Shown here: one piece after another, positions 54,003 through 64,000 of the stretch
Position numbering within the stretch: the first letter of the stretch is position 1
How the letters are laid out: every line of letters starts with the position of its first letter
Assembly: GCF_040412425.1 (NCBI RefSeq)
Contig: NC_089766.1
Location: forward strand, 17,752,901 to 17,816,900
DNA from: Macrobrachium rosenbergii
Taxonomy: Eukaryota > Arthropoda > Malacostraca > Decapoda > Palaemonidae
Direction: 5' to 3'
DNA: 64,000 bases
Translations under genes and position numbers: made by a program
The notes under the pieces: generated by a model
Databases searched by the model: none
Seen by the model: the letters and a program-made list of their open reading frames with translations, nothing else
Told to the model about the DNA's origin: nothing

Positions 54003-56488
54003 TTAAGCAATAAACAGAGGGGCAGAAGAAGACTGACTATTCAAAGATGGAACCAGTTGTTTGATGGTTAACGACTCGAGGATATGGAGAGAAGTTTCAT
54101 CAGCAGCTTGCTCTAGGATTTCAAAATCGTCATAGCAAATATAAGCTTTGCATTGTTTAGAATGTTTCCTTATGTTAGAAAACTCCTTCTTACTCAATGT
54201 ACACCCTGTTCTATGGCTAACGCCACGATGAGAGTCAACTCGCACTTTCAGCATTCTTTTGGTGGATCCGACGTAAGTCCCGAGATTACATCTCGGCAAG
54301 TATACTTATAGACCACCAAAGAACGCATAAGTTTGGGAACAGTGTTTTAAATCTAAAAAGAGAGCCAATTGTTCTTGGATTATAGAACAGTTTAAAAGTA
54401 TTTCTTTAAAATCTGCCTCAGCGTAGTTAAAAATTTTTCATCGTTCGTAAAAGGCAAGGAAACATAAAAATCAAGTTTAGGTACTGTAGGTACAGGAATT
54501 TTTGGTTGAAATTTATTATTCAAGAATTTTTGAGATATTTCTCAAATAAAAGTTTAGGGTAGCAGTTATTCTGAAAGTATTTTGCTAAGGAACTCAACCT
54601 CATTATGAAAAGAGAGCCAGTCTGAGGAGAGAGAAAAGGCTCTGTGCAGTAACGTTAAAATACTATTAAGCTTAAAACTGTAAAAACATGAACTATAAAA
54701 ATTTGAACCAAGACCAGTATACGTTTGTTTCCGGAAGACAGAAGTGGAGAAGTGCTGGTTGGATCTTGTAATTAACACATCAAGGAAAGGAAGGCACTCA
54801 TTGTTTTCAGTGTTCTATGGTAAATGTAATACTTAGGATGGAGATTGTTAGCGAATTCTAAAAAACTGTTCAGCAGCCCATTTACTTTTAAAAGTAGAAA
54901 AGTATCATCAACATACCGTTTATATTATAAAGGGCGAAATGATATGAATTTATGGCTAAAAAGCATTTAGATCCAAATGACACATAAAAACATTTGCCAG
55001 AACTGGACCCAACGGAGATCCCATAGCAACAAAATCGACCTGCTTATAATGCTTTTCCATTGAATAAAAAAAAAAAAAAAAAAAAATCTGTGTCCAGCAC
55101 AGCCAAATTTAAAAGTTTTTCAAAATGTCTCTATCAAACCCTTGGTCCAGATAAAACCTGGTTCTATAAAAATTTATCTAAGATAATTTTTTCGTTGCCT
55201 GCAACGGTACATTAGTTAAAATTTAGACAACATCAAGACTTTCCATATACAGATCGAGGTCCTGAGTAACATGGGCTTTGGAAAACAAAGTGGAGTTAGA
55301 ATGGACTATGCTCATCCATCTGAAAATGGTTGTAATAGTGGAACCAAAAATTTTGCTAACTGGTAACTAGGAGTATTATAAGAGGCCAAAATAGGCCTTA
55401 GTGGAATTCCTTCCTTGTGCACAAAGGTAGCCATGGGCTTAAAACTCCATAAGAAGAACCAGATGTTGTACAGATTTTAACCTGTTCAGCTGATTTTATT
55501 TCTGTCCGCACAGTGATTTTAAAACCTATTAATTCTGTCTTCAACTTTAAAGATTGGTTGAAATAAGGAGAACCAATGCATTCAAATTTTGACCGGTCAG
55601 ATAATAGTATTCATTTTTGCAACATAATCCTGTTTACTGAGAATTACAGTACCTTTGCTTGATTTTTATCAGGTTTAGTGATGACCAAGTTTTGTTTTTG
55701 AGACAACTGTTTAAGAATGTTAAAATCATCCCAAAAGGAAAGGCAATCCAAGAACTCCTGAAATTTCTTCAGAAACGATTTAAAGAATTGACGATTTCCT
55801 TTTCTGAAAGTTTTTCAAGTCAGGTAAAATGCATGTTTAACTTACGATTGCGATTAAATAGTAATTCAAAGGGTAAAAAGAATGCTGAAAAGAAGGTTTA
55901 AAATTAGGTAAACAAAAGTTAAAGCGAGGGATAAAAGAAATCCTCCTCTCCGTAAGTAATCAGAGAAGTTAAAAACGACTTTTTGGATCTAAAAAGTTGG
56001 GAACAGTAATTCCTAAATTATATGACAATTTCTTCAAATGAACATTCATTACATTAGAGACATAAGAATTAATATTTTTATTTACATAATGTTTAAAAAG
56101 AAGGCAATCTAAAAATGACAATGAATTACGTAAAGTGTCAAACAACATATCAACAGCTTGTTTGTGCTTCTTGGAGAGTCTTTCCTTTTCATGTTTAGTT
56201 CCATCTCCAGTAGTTTCGGTGGTTTCATGATAACGTTAGAATGATGAAGGGACTTGCATATTGATTCAAGCTTGAACTTGAGAAACTTTTACAACATGTT
56301 TTACTATCACAAAACAGAAGGAATTCCGCATCCAGTTCAGCCTTCCTCTGCTTCCTCAGAGATGATTCCAGGCGGCGATAGGAGAGTAGCGTCTGATGTC
56401 CATACCTTTTATTTTCAAGTAATCGGGTTTGTTGACTTTTAGCAAGACGGATGCGTAGAACAAATAGGATCTCTAAAAAGGAGGTGAT
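54003..56488 (-). pseudogene. Penelope-like protein gene, unit 3 (garbled)
   Basis: The last 99 codons (54299-54003, GIY-YIG region) are intact. From 54340 upward the sequence accumulates insertions and deletions of 1-8 bases every 20-40 bases, including a 23-base A-run at 55065-55086. The RT motifs remain recognisable (NTPSYKLAK, PLLQPFSENEH) but in scattered frames. The density and type of change differ sharply from units 1 and 2. Confidence 0.8.
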
Positions 56489-56510
56489 ACATTATTCAGC
56501 TTTATTTACA

Positions 56511-56546
56511 GCCAACGTTTCAAAGCATGGCTTCATCATCAGGGCT
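56511..56546 (-). ncRNA. Hammerhead-like motif, unit 3/4 junction
   Basis: Identical 36-mer although the surrounding unit 3 sequence is garbled. Confidence 0.8.
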
Positions 56547-56711
56547 AAAATACAAAAAATAACAACAATTAAAATCAATACAAAGGACTCAGTAAAATCA
56601 TTAACGTTAAAATATAGATATTAAAACCGAAACATAAAAGTTATGTTGTTTAACGCCTCAAGAAAAGAAAACTGAGTGACCAAGAAGGGAAACCAAAAGG
56701 AAGAAGAGAAC

Positions 56712-59175
56712 TCTTAATGCAAGAAACAGAGGGGCAGAAGAAGACTGACTATTCAAAGATGAAACCAGTTGTTTGATGGTTAACGACTCGAGGATATGGA
56801 GAGAAGTTTCATCAGCAGCTTCTCTAGGATTTCAAAATCGTCATAGCAAATATCTTTGCATTGTTTAGAATGTTCCTTTTATGTTAGAAAACTCCTTCTT
56901 ACTCAATGTACACCCTGTTCTATGGCTAACGCCACGATGAGGAGTCAAGGCATCTTTCACTTTCAGCATTCTTTTGGTGGATCCGAAATAAGTCCCGAGA
57001 TTACATCTCTGGCAAGTATACTTATAGACCACCAAAGAACGCATAAGGTTGGGAAAGTGTCTTTAAATAAAAAAAAGTTGAGCCGGGATTGGGATTGGGA
57101 CAGTAAAAGTATTTCTTTAAAATCTGCCTCAGCGTAGTTAAAAATTTTTTCATCGTTCGTAAACCTGAAACATAAAAATCAAGTTTAGGTATTGTAGGTA
57201 CAGGAATTTTTGGTTGAAATTTATTATTCAAGAATTTTTGAGATATTTCTCAAATAAAAGTTTAGGTAGAAGTTATTCTGAAAGTATTTTCTAAGGAACT
57301 CAACCTCATTATGAAAAAGAGAGCCAGTCTGAGGAGAGAAAAGGCTCTGTGCAGTAACGTTAAAATACTATTATAGCTTAAAACTGTAAAAAAACATGAA
57401 CTAAAAAATTTGAACCAAGACCAGTATACGTTTGTTTGGCGGAAGACATAAGTTGAGAAGTGCTGGTTGATCTGGTAATTAACACTGTTTCAAGGAAAGG
57501 AAGGCACTGATTGTTTTGAAATGTTCTATGGTAAATGTAATACTAGGATGGAGATTGTTATGAATTCTAAAAACTGTTTCAGCAGCCCATTTACTTTTAA
57601 AAAGTAGAAAAGTATCATCAACATAGGATTTATAATATAAAGGGCGAAATGAGGATGAACAGTGGCTAAAAAGCATTTCCTCCAAATGACACATAAAAAC
57701 ATTTGCCAGAACTGCTGACCCAACGGAGATTTTTATTCAACAGGGTCGACCTGTTTTATAAGCTTTCCATTGAAGCAAAAAATCTGTGTCCAGCACAGCC
57801 AAGTTTTAAAAGTTTTTCAAAATCGTCTCTATCAAACCCTTGATAGATAAAACCTGGTCCTCATTTATAAAAATCTTATCTAAGATAATTTGATACGTTG
57901 CCTGCAACGGTTAACAGTAGTGGGCTGTTGAGACAGTTTCAAGACTTACCAATACAGATCGAGGTCCTGAGAATCTCTTTTGAAAACAAAGTGGAGTTAG
58001 AACATGAAAACAATGCTCATTTTCTGAAAATGGTTGTGCGGTTAACCAAAAATTTTCCAAGATAACTAGGAGTGTTATAAGAGGCCAAACGTATACTGGT
58101 CTAGTGGAATTCCTTTATAGTTGTGTTTTTCGGTTTTAAGCCATAAAAACTCCATAAGAAGACGTTACTGTACAGATCCCTTTAAGTATGTTCCTCAGAT
58201 TTTATTTCTGTCCCAATGATTTTAAAACCTATTAATTCTACTCTTCAACTTTAAAGATTGGTTGAAAGTAAGGAGAACCAATGCATTCAAAAAATTTTGA
58301 CCAGTCAGATAAGATAGTATTCATTTTTGCAAATAATCCTGTTTACTGAGAATTACAGTACCTTTGCCTTTATCAGGTTTAGTGCCTTTGATCAATTTGT
58401 TGGCTTTTTGAGACAACTGTTTAAGAATGTTAAAAATCATCTTTCCATCAAAGGCAAACCAACCCTCTCCTGTAATTCAGAAACATTTTTTTCGAATTCT
58501 GTATTTCAGGATTGAAAGTTTTTCAAGTCCTTAAAATGTAACTTGAAGGCGATTAAATAGTAATTCAAAGGGAAAAAAGAATCTTGAGTAAGAAGGTTTA
58601 AAATTAGGTAAACAAAAGTCTAAACTGATGTAAAAGAAACTCTCTCTCCGACAGTACGTAATCAGAGAAGTTAAAAACGATTTTTGGATCTAAAAGTTAG
58701 TTTAATTCTAAATTATACAATTTCTTCAAATGAACATTCATTACATTAGAGACATTTTGAAATATTTTTATTTACATAAATGTTTTAAAAAGAAGGCAAC
58801 CATAAAAATGACAATGGTGCGTCCAGTGTCAAACAACATATCAACAGCTTGTTTGTGCTTCTGGAAGTCTTATCCTTTTAGTGTAGTTCCATCTCCTTTT
58901 TAGTTTCTTCTTGGTTTCATGATAAAAACAGAATGATGAAGGGACTTGATTTTTTAACTTGAGAAAATTCGGTAATAACATGGTTGACTTAACGTTATAC
59001 AGAAGGAATTCCTGCATCCAGTTCAGCCTTCCTCTGCTTAATCAGAGATGATTCCAGGCGGCGATAGGAGAGTAGCGTCTGATGTCCATACCTCCCTGCA
59101 AGTAATCGGGAAAGTGTTGACTTTCTGCAAGACGGACCGTAGAACAAATAGGACGACGAAAAGGAGGTGATACAT
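56712..59175 (-). pseudogene. Penelope-like protein gene, unit 4 (garbled, strand-mixed)
   Basis: Alignable to the other units along its whole length but with frequent short indels. At least three spots contain plus-sense Penelope sequence inside this minus-sense unit: gaacatgaaaacaatg at 58000-58015, acgtatactggtcta near 58089-58103, and aacgttactgtacag near 58164-58178. No frame longer than about 75 codons survives. Confidence 0.8.
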
Positions 59176-59192
59176 ATTCAGCTTTATTTACA

Positions 59193-59228
59193 GCCAACGT
59201 TTCAAAGCATGGCTTCATCATCAGGGCT
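59193..59228 (-). ncRNA. Hammerhead-like motif, unit 4/5 junction
   Basis: Identical 36-mer, upstream of the unit 4 gene. Confidence 0.8.
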
Positions 59229-59397
59229 AAAATACAAAAATAACAACAATTAAAATCAATACAAAGGACTCAGTAAAATCATTAACGTTAAAATATAGAT
59301 ATTAAAACCGAAACATAAAAGTTAAAACCAACCTAACGCCTCAAGAAAAGAAAACTGAGTTTATCAAGAAGGGCACGAAAAAGGACGAAGAGAACTC

Positions 59398-61852
59398 TTA
59401 AGCAATAAACAGAGGGGCAGAAGAAGACTGACTATTCAAAAGATGGAACCAGTTGTTTGATGGTTAACGACTCGAGGATATGGAGAGAAGTTTTCATCAG
59501 CAGCTTGCTCTAGGATTTCAAAATCGTCATAGCAAATATAAGCTTTGCATTGTTTAGAATGTTTCCTTATGTTAGAAAACTCATTCTTACTCAATGTACA
59601 CCCTGTTCTATGGCTAACGCCACGATGAGAGTCAACTCGACTTTCAGCATTCTTTTGGTGGATCCGACGTAAGTCCGAGATTACATCTCGTCGGCAAGTA
59701 TATTATAGACCACCAAAGAACGCATAAGGTTGGGAACAGTGTCTTTTAAATCTAAAAAGAGCCCGAGGGATCTTTTACAGTAAAAGTATTTCTTTAAAAT
59801 CTGCCTCAGCGTAGTTAAAGGTTTTTCATCGTTCGTAAAAAGGCAAGGAAAATAAAAATCAAGTTTAGGTACTGTAGGTAAGGAATTTTGGTTGAAATTT
59901 ATTATTCAAGAATTTTTTGAGATATTTCTCAAATAAAAGTTTAGGGTAGCAGTTATTCTGAAAGTATTTTCTAAGGAACTCAACCTCATTATGAAAAGAG
60001 AGCCAGTCTGAGGAGAGAGAAAAGGCTCTGTGCAGTAACGTTAAAATACTATTAAGCTTAAAACTGTAAAAACATGAACTATAAAAATTTGAACCAAGAC
60101 CAGTATACGTTTGTTTCCGGAAGACAGAAGTGGAGAAGTGCTGGTTGGATCTGGTAATTAACACATCAAGGAAAGGAAGGCACTCATTGTTTTCATGTTC
60201 TATGGTAAATGTAATACTAGGATGGAGATTGTTAGCGAATTCTAAAAACTGTTCAGCAGCCCATTTACTTTTAAAAAGTAGAAAAGTATCATCAACATAC
60301 CGTTTATAATATAAAGGGCGAAATGAGGATGAACAGTGGCTAAAAAGCATTTCCTCCAAATGACACATAAAAACATTTGCCAGAACTGGACCCAACGGAG
60401 ATCCCATACAACACCGTCGACCTGCTTATAATTCGTTTCCATTGAATAAAAATCTGTGTCCAGCACAGCCAAATTTAAAAGTTTTTCAAAATCGTCTCTA
60501 TCAAACCCTTGATAGATAAAACCTGGTTCTATAAAAATCTTATCTAAGATAATTTGTTTCGTTGCCTGCAACAGTACATTAGTGAAAAGCGAGACAACAT
60601 CAAGACTTACCATATACAGATCGAGGTCCTGAGTAACAATCTCTTTGGAAAACAAAGTGGAGTTAGTCCTGCCACTGGTATGCTCATTTTCTGAAAATGG
60701 TTGTAATAGTGGAACCAAAAATTTTGCTAACTTATAACTAGGAGTATTATAAGAGGCCAAAATAGGCCTTAGTGGAATTCCTTCCTTGTGCACTTTCGGT
60801 AAGCCATATAAAACTCCATAAGAAGAACCAGATGTGTACAGATCCGAATAAGTATGTTCGCTGATTTTATTTCTGTCCTTAAGTGATTTTAAAAACCTAT
60901 TAATTCTGTCTTCAACTTTAAAGATTGGTTGAAAGTAAGGAGAACCAATGCATTCAAATTTTGACCGGTCAGATAAGATAGTATTCATTTTTGCAACATA
61001 ATCCTGTTTACTGAGAATTACAGTACCTTTGCCTTTATCAGGTTTAGTGATGACCAAGTTTGTTTTTTGAGACAACTGTTTAAGAATGTTAAAATCATCT
61101 TTCTTAAGGAAAGGCAACCAACCACTCCTGAAATTCAGAAACGATTTTTGTGCGAATTGACGTATTTCACCCTGAAAGTTTTTCAAGTCAGGTAAAATGC
61201 CTAACTTACGAAGGCGATTAAATAGTAATTCAAAGGGTAAAAGAATCTCGAGTAAGAAGGTTTAAAATTAGGTAAACAAAAGTCTAAACCGAGGGATAAA
61301 AGAAACTGCCTCTCTCTCCGACAGTACGTAATCAGGAAGTTAAAAACGACTTTTTGGATCTAAAAAGTTGGGAACAGTAATTCCTAAATTATACAATTTC
61401 TTCAAATGAACATTCATTACATTAGAGACATAAGAAGCAATATTTTTATTTACATAATGTTTTAAAAGAAGGCAATCTAAAAATGACAATGAATTGCGTA
61501 AAGTGTCAAACAACATATCAACAGCTTGTTTGTGCTTCTTGGAGAGTCTTTTTGTAGTGTAGTTCCATCTCCAGTAGTTTCTTCGTGGTTTCATGATAAA
61601 AACAGAATGATGAAGGGACTTCCGATACAGCTTTGAACTTTGAGAAAATTCAGAACAACATGGTTGACTTCTGCAATACAGAAGGAATTCCGCATCCAGT
61701 TCAGCCTTCCTCTGCTTCCTCAGAGATGATTCCAGGCGGCGATAGGAGAGTAGGTTCTGATGTCCATACTCCCTCGCAAGTTTTAACGTTAATGACTTTA
61801 GCAAGACGGATACGTATTGAACAAATAGGACGACGAAAAGGAGGTTTTATTC
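59398..61852 (-). pseudogene. Penelope-like RT/GIY-YIG protein, unit 5
   Basis: Long frames 61186-60242 and 60407-59865 overlap and cover the middle and C-terminal RT with YVDDTFLLF. A five-codon insertion sits at 60666-60677 (SGR in NEHTSGRTNS). The junction around 60405-60440 is garbled (SMETNYKQ). The GIY-YIG part (59720-59400) has several indels. At 61778-61793 a plus-sense 15-mer from the 3' UTR, ttttaacgttaatga, replaces the expected sequence. Confidence 0.85.
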
Positions 61853-62600
61853 AGCTTTATTGACAGCCAACGTTTCAAAGCATGGCTTCATCATCAGGGC
61901 TAAAATACAAAAATAACAACAATTAAAATCAATACAAAGGACTCAGTAAAATCATTAACGTTAAAATATAGATATTAAAACCAGAAACATAAAAGTTAAA
62001 ACCAACCTAACGCCTCAAGAAAAAAAAACTGAGTGACCAAGAAGGTACAAAATGATGGAAGAGAACTCTTAAGCAATAAACATGGGGCAGAAGAAGACTG
62101 ACTATTCAAAGATGGAACCAGTTGTTTGATGGTTAACGACTCGAGGATATGGAGAGTTTTTTTCATCAGCAGAAAACTCTAGATTTCAAAATCGTCATAG
62201 CAAATAAAGCTTTGCATTGTTTACAAATGTTGATATATGTTAGAAAACTCCTTCTTGTCATTTTTACACCCTGTTCATTATTTTTTAAAACGATGAGAGT
62301 CAACTAAAACTTTAAATTCTTTTTATGGATCCTAATGTAATGAATTACATCTTAGAAATTGTATAATTTAGACCATTAAGAAATTTTAGACCAAACAGTC
62401 GTTTTTAAATCTGAAAAAAGAGAGACGGGATTTTTACAGGTTTATTTCTTTAAAATCTGCCTCAGCGTAGTTAAAAATTTTTCATCGTTATTTAAAAGGC
62501 AAGGAAACATAAAAATCAAGTTTTACTTTAAAGGTACAGGAATTTTTGAAATACGTCAATTCGCACAAAAATTTATTATTCAAGAATTTTTGAGATATTT
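61819..62600 (-). pseudogene. Penelope-like unit 6, 3' end only (minus strand)
   Basis: Starts like the other units and keeps the 3' UTR, the hammerhead motif and the stop (62069-62071), then degrades. GIY-YIG coding is hard to follow after 62170, and minus-sense homology fades into strand-mixed sequence at about 62550-62700. Confidence 0.72.
61866..61901 (-). ncRNA. Hammerhead-like motif, unit 5/6 junction
   Basis: Identical 36-mer, upstream of the unit 5 gene, whose first codons are disturbed (ggaggttttattcag in place of ggaggtgatacatattcag). Confidence 0.8.
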
Positions 62601-62830
62601 CTTAAAAGATTTTAACATTATTAAAAAGTTGTTTCAAAAAACAAACTTCATTATGAAAAAACAGTCTGATAGAGCAAAGGTACTGTAACGTTAAAATCTC
62701 TTAAAACTGTAAACACTATTATTTGAACCAAATGAATACTTTGTTATCTGAAGACAAAATTTGAATGCATTGGATCTCCTTACTTTCAATCAATCTTCAT
62801 TGTTGAAGACAGAATTAATAGGTTTTTAAA
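62240..62830. other. Inversion junction with strand-mixed sequence
   Basis: Minus-sense Penelope words (caagaatttttgagatattt near 62581, ttcattatgaaaa near 62647) alternate with plus-sense words (gaaatacgtcaattcgcaca at 62551-62570, gattttaacattattaaa near 62609, caaaggtactgtaa near 62675). No simple recombination product gives this alternation; it looks like a consensus built from both orientations. Confidence 0.7.
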
Positions 62831-64000
62831 ATCACTTAAGGACAGAAATAAAATCAGCTTGAACATACTTATTCGGATCTGTACACATCTGGTTCTTCTT
62901 ATGGAGTTTTATATGGCTTACCGAAAGTGCACAAGGAAGGAATTCCACTAAGGCCTATTTTGGCCTCTTATAATACTCCTAGTTATAAGTTAGCAAAATT
63001 TTTTGGTTCCACTATTACAACCATTTTCAGAAAATGAGCATACCCTTACTAACTCCACTTTGTTTTCCAAAGAGATTGTTACTCAGGACCTCGATCTGTA
63101 TATGGTAAGTCTTGATGTTGTCTCGCTTTTTTCACTAATGTACCGTTGCAGGCAACGATACAAATTATCTTAGATAAGATTTTTATAGAACCAGGTTTTA
63201 TCTATCAAGGGTTTGATAGAGACCATTTTGAAAAACTTTTAAATTTGGCTGTGCTGGACACAGATTTTTTATTCAATGGAAAGCATTATAAGCAGGTCGA
63301 CGGTGTTGCTATGGGATCTCCGTTGGGTCCAGTTCTGGCAAATGTTTTTATGTCATTTGGAGGAAATGCTTTTTAGCCACTGTTCATCCTCATTTCAGAT
63401 TTTTTATATTATAAACGGTATGTTGATGATACTTTTCTACTTTTAAAAGTAAATGGGCTGCTGAACAGTTTTAGAATTCGCTAACAATCTCCATCCTAGT
63501 ATTACATTTACCATAGAACATGAAAACAATGAGTGCCTTCCTTTCCTTGATGTGTTAATTACCAGATCCAACCAGCACTTCTCCACTTCTGTCTTCCGGA
63601 AACAAACGTATACTGGTCTTGGTTCAAATTTTTATAGTTCATGTTTTTACAGTTTTAAGCTTAATAGTATTTTAACGTTACTGCACAGAGCCTTTTTCTC
63701 TCCTCAGACTGGCTCTCTTTTCATAATGAGGTTGAGTTCCTTAGAAAATACTTTCAGAATAACTGCTAATTTAAACTTTTATTTGAGAAATATCTCAAAA
63801 AATTCTTGAATAATAAATTTCAACCAAAAATTCCTGTACCTACAGTACCTAAACTTGATTTTTATGTTTCCTTGCCTTTTACGAACGATGAAAAATTTTT
63901 AACTACGCTGAGGCAGATTTTAAAGAAATACTTTTACTGTATCAATCCCAAACCTGTTCAATCCAAGAACAATTGGCTCTCCTCAGAACAATTTGATCTT
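62780..64000 (+). pseudogene. Penelope-like unit 7, plus strand, partial
   Basis: Opposite orientation to units 1-6. Begins within the RT region (NRFLKSLKDRNKIS near 62815) and continues through GLPKVHKEGIPLRPILASYN, MGSPLGPVLANVFM (63311-63352) and YVDDTFLL (from 63418), then NECLPFLDVLITR and LRQILKKYFYC, with frameshifts near 63130, 63350, 63400 and 63450. It breaks up at the variable site (63945 onward) and leaves the window before GIY-YIG. The N-terminal third and the hammerhead are missing, replaced by the inversion junction. Confidence 0.85.

Overview
This is eukaryotic, repeat-dominated DNA. Long (TA)n, (GA)n and (CA)n microsatellites, Penelope-like elements with a GIY-YIG domain, BEL/Pao and Ty3/gypsy LTR remnants, CR1-type LINE fragments and a tRNA-headed SINE all fit an arthropod. 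A decapod crustacean (shrimp or crayfish type) is the likeliest source; that is inference, because I found no host gene to test it. I recognise no rRNA, true tRNA, CRISPR array or bacterial operon. Every coding stretch I can support belongs to a mobile element, and nearly all carry frameshifts or stops.

The main architecture of 1-47690 is a very large inverted duplication. The left arm (1-16024) reappears as its reverse complement at 22594-47690, around a 6.6 kb spacer (16025-22593). Anchor pairs are 1/47690, 1589/46092, 2256-2264/45418-45426, 4295-4310/28454-28439, 6906/27150, 14651/23769 and 16024/22594. The arms look about 95-97% alike where I compared them by eye. The left arm is interrupted by a 4.3 kb retroelement block (8058-12401), a roughly 1.28 kb AT-rich block (4459-5738) and a 65 bp retroelement scrap (6076-6140). 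The right arm is interrupted by about 15.5 kb (29099-44650) holding a truncated BEL/Pao element, a gag-protease LTR element and a CR1-type LINE nested inside it.

Both arms contain the same terminal-inverted-repeat DNA transposon: 23765-27154, 3.4 kb, on the right; 6906-14651 on the left, where the 4.3 kb block splits its gene. It encodes a transposase-like protein of the arthropod family I know as DUF7869. It was present before the duplication, and the nested retroelements came later.

Beyond the palindrome (47691 onward) there is a short unrecognised flank and an AT/CA microsatellite. Then comes a head-to-tail array of five complete ~2.68 kb Penelope-like units on the minus strand (48400-61818), a sixth partial unit, and a seventh partial unit on the plus strand running off the window. 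Every unit junction carries a hammerhead-ribozyme-like motif just upstream of the start codon. Units 3, 4 and 6 are badly garbled, and several garbled spots contain short stretches copied from the opposite strand of the same element. That points to unresolved inverted copies, or fold-back reads, in the assembly consensus.
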